From CAYGLV01 sp964351025 (GTDB lineage: Bacteria > Actinomycetota > Thermoleophilia > Gaiellales > Gaiellaceae), in the NCBI GenBank assembly GCA_964351025.1, contig CAYGLV010000002.1, positions 1 through 64,000 on the forward strand: DNA of 64,000 nt, given 5' to 3'. The translations under genes and the position numbers were made by a program. The notes under the pieces were generated by a model that was not told where the DNA came from, searched no databases, and worked only from the letters and a program-made list of their open reading frames with translations. Positions 26,253-34,726 of the stretch are shown in pieces (position 1 is the first letter of the stretch; each line of letters opens with the position of its first letter).

Positions 26253-26953
26253 TGCTCGAGGCACGCGACCTGCACGCGGGCTACGGCGGCTCCGAGGTGC
26301 TCCACGGGCTCAGCCTGAGCCTCGGCGACGGCGAGTGCGTCGCCGTCCTGGGACCAAACGGCCACGGCAAGACGACTTTCCTGCGAGCGGTCTCGGGGCT
26401 CGTCCCGCTCACGGCCGGCACCGTCGAGCTCGACGGCAAGCTGATCTCGAACCGGCGACCCGACGAGATCGCGGCGGCCGGGGTGGTGCACATCCCGCAG
26501 GGCGACCTGCTGTTCCCGGAGATGAGCGTCTACGAGAACCTCGTCATGGGCGCCTACGTGAAGCGAGCCTGGCGCGAGCGTCAGCAGAAGCTGGATCACG
26601 CCTACGAGCTCTTCCCGTGGCTGTCGGAACGCAAGGACCAGCTCGCCCGCAGCCTGTCGGGCGGGGAGCGCCGGATGCTCGCCATCGCCCGCGGCCTCAT
26701 GGCCGACGCGCGCGCGCTGCTCATCGACGAGCCCTCGCTCGGCCTCGCGCCCGTGATCATCGAGCAGATCTACGCTGCGATTCGCGGCATCAAGGAGAAC
26801 GGGCTGCCGATCCTGCTCGCCGACGAGAACGCGAACCACCTCCAAGGCCTCGCCGACCGCGTCTATCTGCTGGAGACCGGCGTGTTCGTCCGCGAGGCAC
26901 CCACCGACCGCCTGCTCGCCGATGAGGCGCTGCTGGCCGCGTACCTGGGGTAG
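26252..26953 (+). CDS. ABC transporter ATP-binding protein, LivF type
   Basis: 233-residue second ATPase of the same transporter. Walker A GPNGHGKTTF (Ala replaced by His within the loop), Q-loop VHIPQGDLLF, signature LSGGERRMLAIARGL, Walker B LLIDEPSLGLAPVI. Pairs with the LivG-type subunit whose stop overlaps its start. The permease gene begins 2 bp after its stop. Cytosolic, energises import. Confidence 0.93.
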   Translation: MLEARDLHAGYGGSEVLHGLSLSLGDGECVAVLGPNGHGKTTFLRAVSGLVPLTAGTVELDGKLISNRRPDEIAAAGVVHIPQGDLLFPEMSVYENLVMGAYVKRAWRERQQKLDHAYELFPWLSERKDQLARSLSGGERRMLAIARGLMADARALLIDEPSLGLAPVIIEQIYAAIRGIKENGLPILLADENANHLQGLADRVYLLETGVFVREAPTDRLLADEALLAAYLG

Positions 26954-26955
26954 TC

Positions 26956-27834
26956 GTGTCCGAATTCATCCAGTCGGCGTACAGCGGCGTGCTCTACGGC
27001 TCGGTGTATGGGCTGATGGCCCTCGGTCTCACGGTCATCTGGGGTGCCATGCGGCTGCTGAACCTCGCGCACGGCTCGCTGTACCTCGTCGGCGGCTACG
27101 TCGCCTGGACGGTCGTGAACAGGCTGTCCCTGCCGATCGAGGTCGCGGTTCCCATCGCGATCGCGGGTGCGGCGATCGCCGGCCTGCTCATGTACGGCCT
27201 GTTCATCCGTCCGCTCGTCGGCAGGCCCAGCTGGGACAGCGCGACGCTGATCGCGACCGTCGGCGTCGGGATTGCGCTCGAGGCCGGGGCGCTGCTCGTG
27301 TACGGGCCGCGGGTCAAGGACTTCCCGAGCCTCATCTCGGGTTCTTTCATCTACGAACGCGTGCTCGTCACCTACCAGGGGCTGCTCGTCATGGCCGTCG
27401 CCGCGGCTTGCCTCCTCTCCGTCAGCACCTACCTGCGGATGTCGCGGCGCGGCATGGCGATCCGAGCGGTCTCGCAGGACGTGGACGCAGCGAAGCTGAT
27501 GGGGATCCCGATCGACACGACGTTCGCGATCGTGATGGCGCTCAGCGCCGGACTGGCGGGGCTCGCCGGCGTGCTGCTTTCCTCGACGTTCTACCTGTCG
27601 CCGACGTCCGGCTTCACACCGATGATCCTCGCGATCGTCGTCACGATCCTCGGCGGGCTCGGCAGTATCAAGGGCACCGTCGTGGCCGCCTACTCGATCG
27701 GCCTCCTCGAGTCGTTCGTCAACGTGTACGCGGGCCCGAGTTGGGGGCTGCCTGCCCTTTTCGGGACGATGATCGTCGTCCTCACGCTGCGGCCGAACGG
27801 CCTCTTCGGCGTCGGGGAGGTGAGACGGCTGTGA
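26956..27834 (+). CDS. Branched-chain amino-acid/amide-type ABC permease, LivH type
   Basis: 292-residue integral membrane permease with about eight hydrophobic helices. The N-terminus SEFIQSAYSGVLYGSVYGLM and LTVIWGAMRLLNLAHGSLYL are standard for LivH. The EAA-type loop is RAVSQDVDAAKLMGIPIDTT. C-terminal GGLGSIKGTVVAA is conserved. GTG start. Its end overlaps the GTG start of the second permease by 4 bp. Forms the channel with the LivM-type subunit. Confidence 0.93.
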   Translation: MSEFIQSAYSGVLYGSVYGLMALGLTVIWGAMRLLNLAHGSLYLVGGYVAWTVVNRLSLPIEVAVPIAIAGAAIAGLLMYGLFIRPLVGRPSWDSATLIATVGVGIALEAGALLVYGPRVKDFPSLISGSFIYERVLVTYQGLLVMAVAAACLLSVSTYLRMSRRGMAIRAVSQDVDAAKLMGIPIDTTFAIVMALSAGLAGLAGVLLSSTFYLSPTSGFTPMILAIVVTILGGLGSIKGTVVAAYSIGLLESFVNVYAGPSWGLPALFGTMIVVLTLRPNGLFGVGEVRRL

Positions 27835-28955
27835 GCGTCGACGTTCCCGAGCTGACGTCCGGCGAGGCCCACGCGCTCGACCCGAGGCTCGACCCACGCG
27901 CGTCGCCGTGGGCGCGACCGCGCTGGCTGCTCCTGCTCGGGCTGCTGCCACTCGCGCTCGCGCTGCCGCTGTTCCTGAACGCGGTGCAGGGTGGACGCTT
28001 CTGGCTCCATCTGCTGATCATCTTCTTCGTCTGGGGCATCGTCACCCAGTCGTGGAACCTCCTGCTGGCCGTCTCGGGCATCTACTCGTTCGGCCAGATC
28101 GCCCTCTACGCCGTCGGTGGCTGGACGACGGGCTACCTGGCGATGCATGCCGGCATGAACCCGTGGATCTCGATCTGGTTCGCGCCGGTCGCCGCCGCGC
28201 TTGCCGCCGTCGTGATCGGCCTGCCGACGCTGCGGCTTCGCGGCGCCTACGTCGTGCTGATCACGCTCGCGTTCCTCGAGCTGCTCCGCAACTTCCTTGT
28301 GAACAGCCCCTACGAGAAGATCTCCGGCGGCGGCTACGGGCTGCTGTATGTGCCAAAGCTCGACTTCGGCGCGCTCGGCGATGGCCGCAAGCACGTCATG
28401 TTCTATTACACGGGCTTCGTTCTCTTCTCGATCGCCACCTACTGGATCTGGCGCGTCTTCCACTCTCCGCTCGGGATGGCGTTCACCGCCCTTCGCGACT
28501 CGGAGGCATATGCGGTTTCACGCGGCGTGAACCAGTTCCGCGCGCGCCTGTTCCTCTTCGTCTTCTGCGCGTTCTTCACGGGCCTCGCGGGCGGGCTGAT
28601 GACGCACTACCAGGGCTCGATCTCGCCCTCGATCCTCGGCTTCGGCGTGCTGATCAACCTGCTGGCGATGATCGTGATCGGCGGCTGGGGCACGTTCTGG
28701 GGCCCGATCTTCGGCACCGCTTTTCTCATCGTGCTGGAGGAGAAGTGGCTCCGGGCCGGCGAGCTTCAGGAGTACCGCAAGCTCGTGCTCGGCCTGATGC
28801 TCGCGGCGATCGCCGTGCTTGCCCCGCGCGGCCTCTTCCCGGTGATCGCCGACGGCGTCCGCCGCCTCATCAAGGGGCCGGAGCGCGACGGGGAGGAAGG
28901 CGATCAGGTCGAGGACGAGGCGCCCGAGGAAGGGCGCGCGACGCCGCTCGCCTAG
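27831..28955 (+). CDS. Branched-chain amino-acid/amide-type ABC permease, LivM type
   Basis: 374-residue second permease. About 40 soluble residues precede the helices. Core motifs LLLAVSGIYSFGQIALYAVG, LPTLRLRGAYVVLITLAF, ALRDSEAYAVSRGVN (EAA loop) and GGWGTFWGPIFGTAF are typical of LivM. It has an acidic C-terminal tail (GEEGDQVEDEAPEEG). GTG start overlaps the LivH-type stop. Last gene of the transporter operon and convergent with RidA, with a 4-bp overlap. Confidence 0.93.
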   Translation: MSVDVPELTSGEAHALDPRLDPRASPWARPRWLLLLGLLPLALALPLFLNAVQGGRFWLHLLIIFFVWGIVTQSWNLLLAVSGIYSFGQIALYAVGGWTTGYLAMHAGMNPWISIWFAPVAAALAAVVIGLPTLRLRGAYVVLITLAFLELLRNFLVNSPYEKISGGGYGLLYVPKLDFGALGDGRKHVMFYYTGFVLFSIATYWIWRVFHSPLGMAFTALRDSEAYAVSRGVNQFRARLFLFVFCAFFTGLAGGLMTHYQGSISPSILGFGVLINLLAMIVIGGWGTFWGPIFGTAFLIVLEEKWLRAGELQEYRKLVLGLMLAAIAVLAPRGLFPVIADGVRRLIKGPERDGEEGDQVEDEAPEEGRATPLA

Positions 28956-29332
28956 CTGTCCTCGATCAGCAGGACGGCGTCCACCTCGATCTCGAAGCCG
29001 GGCAGGTCGGACTGGATCGTCGTCCGCGCTGGCAGCGGCTCCGGGAAGAACTCGCGGTAGACGTCGTTCATGGTCGGAAAGTCCTTCATGTCACGCAGGT
29101 AGACGCCCACGCGCACGGCGTCCGCGAGCGAGCCTCCCGCCGCCTCGGCAACGGCTGCGAGGTTGTGGAACGTCTGTCGTGCCTCCTCCTCGAACGATCC
29201 GTCCACCCTCTCGCCCGACGGTCTGAAGGGCCCCTGACCGGCGAGGAAGACGAGGTTGCCCGCCGCGATCGCCTGCGAGTAAGCGCCGCCGGGAGGCGGG
29301 GCGGACTGCGTTTCGATGGGACGCTTCGGCAT
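28952..29332 (-). CDS. RidA/YjgF-family protein (enamine/imine deaminase)
   Basis: 126-residue Rid-family protein. N-terminal PPPGGAYSQAIAAGNLVFLAG, with FHNLAAVAEAAGGSLAD and C-terminal PARTTIQSDLP...IEVDAV. The conserved Arg in PARTT is the carboxylate-binding residue in deaminating members. These proteins hydrolyse reactive 2-aminoacrylate-type enamines produced by PLP dehydratases, which fits the DSD1-like enzyme nearby. It lies 11 bp upstream-adjacent to a DapA-like gene on the same strand and is likely co-transcribed with it. Confidence 0.9.
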   Translation of the reverse strand: MPKRPIETQSAPPPGGAYSQAIAAGNLVFLAGQGPFRPSGERVDGSFEEEARQTFHNLAAVAEAAGGSLADAVRVGVYLRDMKDFPTMNDVYREFFPEPLPARTTIQSDLPGFEIEVDAVLLIEDS

Positions 29333-29343
29333 CGTTCCTCCTA

Positions 29344-30258
29344 CTAGAGGGGGGTGGCGGCGAGCTCGAGCGCGGCCGCGTGGGCAGTGACGAGCTCGTC
29401 GAACAGGGGGCCGTAGCCGGTCGCCGGCTGGCGCAAGCCACCGCGGGCGAGCACTCCGCGGCGGACGAGCATCGCCTTCGTGGCGGCGTTGCAGTGGTCG
29501 ATTCCGCCCTGGAGGGCGAAGACAAGATACGGCAGCAGAGGCAGGAAGAGCGCTTCGGCGGCCACCCGGTCGCCGGCACGCTCGGCCGCGTACGCGGCCA
29601 CCAGGCCGTCGGCCACGTCAACCGCGGGGATGTTGCCGACGGCTCCGGCGCGCAGGCAGTCGAGCAGGTGAACGCCCGCATCGCCGGTGAAGAGGCCCAC
29701 CGCGCCTTCGAGCCCCTCGGCCCAGCGCGCGGTCTCCTCGGGCCCGGCCTCGATCTTCACGTAGCGGATGTTCGGTTGCTCGGCGGCGAGCCGGCGGACG
29801 AGCGCGGGCGAGAGCGGCGTCCCGAGATAGAAGGACGAGTCCTGGATCATCACGGGCACGTCGACCGAGGCAGCGACCGTGCGGAAGAATCCCTCCAGCT
29901 CGTTGCCCGGCAGGCGGATCGTGAAGGGCGGCGGGATGACGACCCCGGTCGCTCCGGCGGCCTGCGCGTAACGGGCGAGCTCGGTCGCGGTATGCGTCGC
30001 CTCGGCGCCGACGCCGACCAGCACGGGCACGCGGCCCTGCGCCTCGTCGATGATCGCGTCGGTCAGCTGCATGCGCTCCTGCGGCGTGAGCCTGTTTACC
30101 TCCGCACCAAGCCCGAAGCAGACGAGTCCGTGCGCGCCGCACGCGAGCGCGAAGCGCACGACCGCCCGCTGGGCCTCGATGTCGATCGCACCGTCGTTCC
30201 CAAACGGGGTGCAGAGCACCGGAAAAACGCCTGTCCAGACCTCCTCGTTCGCCGCCAT
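29344..30258 (-). CDS. Dihydrodipicolinate synthase-family (DapA-like) aldolase, paralogue 2
   Basis: 304-residue Schiff-base lyase. VFPVLCTPFGNDGAID N-terminus, FGLGAEVNRLTPQER in place of the usual GTTGE motif, VIPPPFTIRLPGNEL at the tyrosine region, and Schiff-base Lys in IRYVKIEAGPEET. The divergence from true DapA argues for a catabolic substrate. The ATG at 30258 begins the conserved frame. The promoter region is shared with the divergent amidohydrolase only 14 bp away, and a TAGGCT -10 box ends seven bases before the ATG, so the mRNA is probably leaderless. Confidence 0.87.
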   Translation of the reverse strand: MAANEEVWTGVFPVLCTPFGNDGAIDIEAQRAVVRFALACGAHGLVCFGLGAEVNRLTPQERMQLTDAIIDEAQGRVPVLVGVGAEATHTATELARYAQAAGATGVVIPPPFTIRLPGNELEGFFRTVAASVDVPVMIQDSSFYLGTPLSPALVRRLAAEQPNIRYVKIEAGPEETARWAEGLEGAVGLFTGDAGVHLLDCLRAGAVGNIPAVDVADGLVAAYAAERAGDRVAAEALFLPLLPYLVFALQGGIDHCNAATKAMLVRRGVLARGGLRQPATGYGPLFDELVTAHAAALELAATPL

Positions 30259-30264
30259 CCCGAG

Positions 30265-30271
30265 TAGCCTA
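30265..30271. promoter_or_regulatory. Overlapping divergent -10 boxes (TAGCCT / TAGGCT)
   Basis: The seven bases TAGCCTA read TAGCCT on the plus strand and TAGGCT on the minus strand; both match TANNNT. The minus box sits at about -13 to -8 of the ATG at 30258, and the plus box about 3 to 9 bases before the TTG/GTG starts at 30273/30279. It is the only space available for promoters of either gene. Confidence 0.4.
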
Positions 30272-30272
30272 T

Positions 30273-31121
30273 TTGATCGTGCTCGTCGATCTCCACACAC
30301 ATCTCGGCGAGGCCCCCGAGCACATCAGCGAGCGGTTCGCGGCCGAGGCGCGGGCGGCGTGGGGAGCCGAGCTGAGGCTCGGGAGGACGCTCGACGAGCA
30401 CTACGAGGCGACGCGCGGCGCCGACCGCGTCGTCGCGCTGGGGTTCTGCGCGCCGGCGTCCGGCTGGGTCGTCCCGAACGACTACGTGTCCGATTACGTC
30501 GCCCGCGACCCCGAGCGGCTGATCGGTTTCGGCTCGGTTGACCCGAACGACCCGGGCGCGCCGGAGGAGCTCGAGCGCATGCGGCAGGACCTCGGCTTGC
30601 GCGGCTGCAAGCTCGCTCCGATCTACCAGGACGCCGACCCGCTCGGCGAGGGGTTCCTGCGCGTGTGGGAGCGGCTCGAGCGGCTCGAGTTGCCGGCGCT
30701 CGTCCACCAGGGCACGACCTTCGTCCGGAACGGGCCGCTCCTGCACGCGCGGCCGGTGCTGCTCGACGAGGTCGCGCGCCGCTTTCCGCGGCTCGTGATC
30801 GTGATCGCCCACATGGGTCACCCGTGGGTGGAGGAGACCGTCGCCGTCATCCGCAAGCACCCGAACGTCTACGCGGACGTGTCGGCGCTCCATCCGCGGC
30901 CGTGGCAGCTCTACCAGGCGCTCGTGTGTGCCGTTGAGTACCGCGCCGAGCACAAGCTGCTGTTCGGCTCCGACTGGCCATTCTTCACCGCCGACGAGAC
31001 GATTCTCGGGCTGCGCGCGGTCAACGACGTCGTGGCCGGCACCGGGCTGCCGCGTATACCGGAGCAGGTCATCGAGGAGATCGTGCACCGCTCGTCGCTC
31101 GGGCTTCTCGGCCTGGATTAG
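30273..31121 (+). CDS. Amidohydrolase family protein (amidohydrolase-2, ACMSD-like fold)
   Basis: 282-residue TIM-barrel metal hydrolase/decarboxylase. Metal motif LVDLHTHLGEAPEH at the N-terminus, GFGSVDPNDPGAPEELERM, LRGCKLAPIYQDADPL, ALVHQGTTF, VIAHMGHPWVEETVAVIRKH (metal His) and FGSDWPFF (catalytic Asp). The family includes gamma-resorcylate and ACMSD-type decarboxylases and lactonases. The start is TTG (30273) or GTG (30279); no Shine-Dalgarno is visible, so leaderless translation is likely. Divergent from DapA paralogue 2 and convergent with paralogue 3. Confidence 0.87.
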   Translation: MIVLVDLHTHLGEAPEHISERFAAEARAAWGAELRLGRTLDEHYEATRGADRVVALGFCAPASGWVVPNDYVSDYVARDPERLIGFGSVDPNDPGAPEELERMRQDLGLRGCKLAPIYQDADPLGEGFLRVWERLERLELPALVHQGTTFVRNGPLLHARPVLLDEVARRFPRLVIVIAHMGHPWVEETVAVIRKHPNVYADVSALHPRPWQLYQALVCAVEYRAEHKLLFGSDWPFFTADETILGLRAVNDVVAGTGLPRIPEQVIEEIVHRSSLGLLGLD

Positions 31122-31132
31122 AGTCGCGCGGG

Positions 31133-32026
31133 CTACTGGGCGGGCTGCGGCGCGCCGGCCTCGGTCCACGCGGCCCAGACGGCGGCGACGCGGCGCTCGT
31201 CCTCCGCGTCGAGCGCTGCAAGCGGTGGCCGCGGGTCGCCGGCCGGAAAGCCGGCGAGCGCCATCGCGGCGCGGACGGCCGGCACGTTCTTCGCGGCGTC
31301 GTCCTCGGCCCGCAGCTGCTCGAACTCGCGCGCGAGCGCGCGCAGCTCGAGCGCTCGCGCGACGTCGTCCTCCCGGAGTGCCGCCTCCATCGCCACCGAG
31401 AGCCCCGGTGCCGCGTTGACGAGGCCCGACGTGAACCCGCGCGCGCCGAGCAGGTGGAAGAAGGGCGCCCAGAGCTCGGCCGTGCCGCAGATCCAGAGCG
31501 CGCCCGGCGCCGCCGCCTGTGAGCGCTCGAAACCCTGGAGATCGTTGACGGCGTACTTCACTCCGAGCACCGAGCCGTCCTGCGCGAGCGCGACGACCAG
31601 CTCGTCGGGGACGCGGTGGCTGCGCTTGTAGAGGAAGGCGTTGCCGCCGGCGGCGGCGGCGATCCGGCGATAGTACTCCTCGAGTCCGCGCCGGCCGACG
31701 TGCGTGTGCGCGGGATGGTGCACGAGCAACCCGTCTGCCCCCGCGTCGAGCACGGCCGCGGTCAGCGCGAGCGCGTCGGTCAGCGGGCCTCCGACGCCGG
31801 CGAAGACGAGTGCGTCCGGCGCCGCCTCGCGCGTCGCACGGGTCACCGCGACGACCTCCTCGGCCGTCAGGGACGAGAACTCGCCGGTGTTCCCGGCGGG
31901 AACGAGGCGCTCGACTCCGTTTGCGGCGAGGAAGGACACGTGTCTGCGGACGGCTTCGGTGTCGACGCCTCCGTCGGCAGCGAACGGCGTCACCGTTGTG
32001 GCCCAGAGGCCCATAAGATCTGGCAT
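31133..32026 (-). CDS. Dihydrodipicolinate synthase-family (DapA-like) aldolase, paralogue 3
   Basis: 297-residue Schiff-base lyase. WATTVTPFAADGGVDTEAVR, PAGNTGEFSSLTAEE (GNTGE motif), HHPAHTHVGRRG, LYKRSHRVPDEL near the position of the catalytic tyrosine, and Schiff-base Lys in VLGVKYAVNDLQGF. Resembles 5-dehydro-4-deoxyglucarate dehydratase/4-hydroxy-2-oxo acid aldolase relatives; the exact substrate is unknown. Divergent from the acetamidase-like gene (29-bp interval). Confidence 0.86.
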   Translation of the reverse strand: MPDLMGLWATTVTPFAADGGVDTEAVRRHVSFLAANGVERLVPAGNTGEFSSLTAEEVVAVTRATREAAPDALVFAGVGGPLTDALALTAAVLDAGADGLLVHHPAHTHVGRRGLEEYYRRIAAAAGGNAFLYKRSHRVPDELVVALAQDGSVLGVKYAVNDLQGFERSQAAAPGALWICGTAELWAPFFHLLGARGFTSGLVNAAPGLSVAMEAALREDDVARALELRALAREFEQLRAEDDAAKNVPAVRAAMALAGFPAGDPRPPLAALDAEDERRVAAVWAAWTEAGAPQPAQ

Positions 32027-32055
32027 CCAGTCTCCCTCTCAGGAGGTCCTTCGAC

Positions 32056-32985
32056 GTGCAGCGGATTCCCCGCGAACAGGCCCTAGTCTACGGCTTCGAC
32101 GCGTCGCTCCAGCCCGCCCTCAAGGTGGCGCAGGGCGAGGCGTTCGCGGTCGAGACCGAGGACGCATCCTCAGGGCTACTCACGGCTGGCGACCGGCCGC
32201 CGACGGCAGAGAACGTGCCGTACGTGCGGCACTCACCGGCGCGGGCGAACCCGGTCGGGGGCCCCGTCTACGTCGAGGGTGTGCCGCCTGGGCGCGTGCG
32301 GGTCGAGGTCCGGGCCGTCGAGGTCGCACCGACCGGCGTCGCCTACAACCGGCCGGTGCTCTCGCCGCTCGGAGACGTCGCGAGCTGGCCGGAGGCGCGC
32401 GAGGAGTTCACCGAGCTCGTGGAGCACGGCGACGGCGAGGCGCGCATAGGCCGGTTGCGCTGGCCTCTCGCCCCGATGATCGGGACGCTCGCGTGCGCGC
32501 CGGAGTGGGAGGTGCGCGCGAGCTCCGTCGGGCAGGGGCCGTGGGGCGGAAACCTCGACGTTCTCGACGTCCGTCCGGGCGCCGTCGTCACGCTCAACGC
32601 ATACCACGAGGGCGCGCTGCTGTTCGTCGGCGACGTCCACGGCTGCCAGGGCGACGGCGAGTACTTCGGCGTCGCCGACGAGTCGCGCGCCGAGGTCGTC
32701 CTTGCGGCACGCGCCGCCGACGGCCCGCCGCTGCCGGCGCCCCGCGTCGAGACGCCCGAGACGATCGTCGCGCTCGGCATCGACAAGCCGCTCGAGGCCG
32801 CTGCCCACGCGGCGATCCGCCACCTGATGGACTGGCTCGTCGACGAGCACGGCTACGGGAAGCGCGAGGCCTACCTGACCGTCGGGCTGAACCCCGACTT
32901 CCGGCTGCGCGTCTACCAGATGACCGCGATCCGTGACCTCTCGTTCGTCGTGGGTGCCTCGCTACCGCGAGCGTACGTCGAATGA
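32056..32985 (+). CDS. Acetamidase/formamidase family protein
   Basis: 309-residue FmdA/AmdA-family hydrolase releasing ammonia from short-chain amides. Characteristic PVGGPVYVEGVPPGRVRVEV, LAPMIGTLACAPEWE, GPWGGNLDVLDVRPGAVVTL, FVGDVHGCQGDGEYFGV and C-terminal LTVGLNPDF segments. A strong AGGAGG ends 9 bp before the GTG start. Its stop overlaps the next aldolase start (ATGA), beginning an operon with KDG-type aldolase and kinase. An amide-linked sugar acid as pathway substrate is possible (inference). Confidence 0.9.
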   Translation: MQRIPREQALVYGFDASLQPALKVAQGEAFAVETEDASSGLLTAGDRPPTAENVPYVRHSPARANPVGGPVYVEGVPPGRVRVEVRAVEVAPTGVAYNRPVLSPLGDVASWPEAREEFTELVEHGDGEARIGRLRWPLAPMIGTLACAPEWEVRASSVGQGPWGGNLDVLDVRPGAVVTLNAYHEGALLFVGDVHGCQGDGEYFGVADESRAEVVLAARAADGPPLPAPRVETPETIVALGIDKPLEAAAHAAIRHLMDWLVDEHGYGKREAYLTVGLNPDFRLRVYQMTAIRDLSFVVGASLPRAYVE

Positions 32986-33800
32986 CGCTGCCCGAGCGCG
33001 CCGTCGTCGTCGCGCTGCTGACGCCGTACCGGCCCGACGGCTCGGTCGACCTCGACGCGCTCGCGCGCCACGTCGAGCAGCTCGTCGAAGCGGGCGTGGA
33101 CGGACTGATGCCGGCGGGCACGACGGGCGAAGGGGCGCTGCTCGACGAGGACGAGATCCTCGCCGTCGTCGAGGTGACTCTCCGCGCGTCTGCGGGCGCG
33201 GCGCCTGTGCTCGCGCACGTCGGTCGGCCGGCGACCGCCGCGACGGTCCGCCTGCTGCGCCGTGCGGTCGAGGCGGGCGCGGACATGCTCTCCGCTGTCG
33301 TGCCCTACTACTACGGCCTCGACGACCGGCAGGTGGTCGCGCACTACGAGGTGCTGCTCGAGGCCGCGGGGACCACGCCCCTGTTTGCCTACACCATCCC
33401 GGACCGGGCGCGCAACGAGCTCTCGGCCGCGGCGGTGCGTGAGCTCGCAATCGTCGGGCTTGCCGGTGTGAAGGACTCGACGAAGTCGCTCGAGCAGCAC
33501 CGCGAGTACCTGGCCTGCGGCGTGCCGGTGCTGATGGGCTCCGACGGGCTCGTCTTCCAGGCGCTCGAGCTCGGCGCGGCCGGCTGCATCTCGGCGATTG
33601 CGAACCTGCGACCGGACCTGCTGCTCGAGCTCGCCCGCGCGTCGCGCGAGGGCCGGCCGGAAGACGCCGAGCAGCTCCAGGGCGCTGTCTCGGAGCTGCG
33701 GGCCGAGCTTGCGCGGGAGCCTGCGCTCGTCGCGCTCAAGCGCGGCGTGGCCGCGCGCGTCCCCGGGTACGCGGCCGACGTCAGGCGGCCCCTCGGATGA
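32982..33800 (+). CDS. Dihydrodipicolinate synthase-family (DapA-like) aldolase, paralogue 4, possibly KDG aldolase
   Basis: 272-residue Schiff-base aldolase. LLTPYRPDGSVDLDALARHV, PAGTTGEGALLDEDE (intact GTTGE), VVPYYYGLDDRQVV (tyrosine site), and GVKDSTKSLEQH with the Schiff-base lysine. It is co-translated with a PfkB kinase (4-bp overlap), the arrangement of 2-keto-3-deoxygluconate aldolase and kinase. This makes KDG metabolism the best guess, though a real DapA role cannot be fully excluded because this is the copy with the most canonical motif. Confidence 0.87.
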   Translation: MTLPERAVVVALLTPYRPDGSVDLDALARHVEQLVEAGVDGLMPAGTTGEGALLDEDEILAVVEVTLRASAGAAPVLAHVGRPATAATVRLLRRAVEAGADMLSAVVPYYYGLDDRQVVAHYEVLLEAAGTTPLFAYTIPDRARNELSAAAVRELAIVGLAGVKDSTKSLEQHREYLACGVPVLMGSDGLVFQALELGAAGCISAIANLRPDLLLELARASREGRPEDAEQLQGAVSELRAELAREPALVALKRGVAARVPGYAADVRRPLG

Positions 33801-34726
33801 AGGCTCTCACCGTCGGCGAGTCGATGGCGCTCCTCGACCCCGTCGCCGGCGGGCGTCCGACCGTGGGGGCGACCCTCACCCTGCGGGTGGCGGGCGCCGA
33901 GTCGAACTTCGCCGTCGGGCTCGTGCGGCTCGGCATCGACGTGGCATGGGCGTCGCGCGTCGGGCGGGACGCGCTCGGCGACGCCCTCCTCGACGCGCTC
34001 GGCACAGAGGGGATCGACCTGAGTCTCGTGCGGCGGGACGACAGCGCCCCAACCGGCCTGTTCCTCAAGTGGCGGGACCGCGGCAGGAGCCACGTCGCGT
34101 ACTACCGCCGTGGCAGCGCCGCCTGCGGGATCGAGCCCGCAGACGTGCCGGACGAGGCGCTGGAGGGCGTCGCGCTCGTCCACCTGACCGGGATCACGAT
34201 GGCCCTCTCGGACACGGCGCGGGCGCTCGTGGTCGACCTCGCCGCGCGTGCCTCCGCGCGCGGCATCACCGTGCTCTTCGATCCGAACTGGCGCCCGGCG
34301 CTGTGGTCGGGCCCCGCGGAGGCGGCGGCCGCCCACGGCGAGGTGCTGCCGCACGTCGACTGGTACCTCTGCGGGTCGGAGGAGGGACGCCTGCTCTTCG
34401 GCACCGAGACCGACGAGCAGACGCTCGAGGCTGCGTGCGCCGCCGGGGCCGGCGACGCCGTGGTCCGCATCGGCGAACGCGGTGCCCTCGTCCGCCGCGA
34501 CGGCCGGATCGTCACCGTTCCGCCCCGACGCGTCGTCGACGTCCGCGACGAAGTCGGCGCCGGGGATGCCTTCGCGGCCGGCTTCGCCTACGGCCTGCTG
34601 CACGGAGGCTCTGTGGAGGCGTGCGCCGCCGCCGGGAACACCATCGCCGCGACGGCGCTGGCGGGTACCGGCGACTGGGAGACGCTGCCGCGTCTCGAGG
34701 ACGTGCGCGGCGAGCTCGAGCTCTAG
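33797..34726 (+). CDS. PfkB-family sugar kinase (2-keto-3-deoxygluconate kinase-like)
   Basis: 309-residue ribokinase-fold kinase. N-terminal LTVGESMALL, LRVAGAESNFAVGLVRLG (sugar binding), LFDPNWRPALW, and the anion-hole/catalytic base DEVGAGDAFAAGFAYG. The KDG-kinase-like features fit its overlap with the KDG-aldolase candidate. It probably phosphorylates a keto-sugar acid with ATP. Its TAG stop shares the same CTAG with the convergent amidase stop (34723-34726). Confidence 0.89.
   Translation: MKALTVGESMALLDPVAGGRPTVGATLTLRVAGAESNFAVGLVRLGIDVAWASRVGRDALGDALLDALGTEGIDLSLVRRDDSAPTGLFLKWRDRGRSHVAYYRRGSAACGIEPADVPDEALEGVALVHLTGITMALSDTARALVVDLAARASARGITVLFDPNWRPALWSGPAEAAAAHGEVLPHVDWYLCGSEEGRLLFGTETDEQTLEAACAAGAGDAVVRIGERGALVRRDGRIVTVPPRRVVDVRDEVGAGDAFAAGFAYGLLHGGSVEACAAAGNTIAATALAGTGDWETLPRLEDVRGELEL

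Noticed and set aside
32982..33800. Calling paralogue 4 the lysine-biosynthesis DapA
   Set aside because: It has canonical motifs, but its overlap with a PfkB kinase and an acetamidase fits catabolic KDG-type function better; kept as a family-level call.
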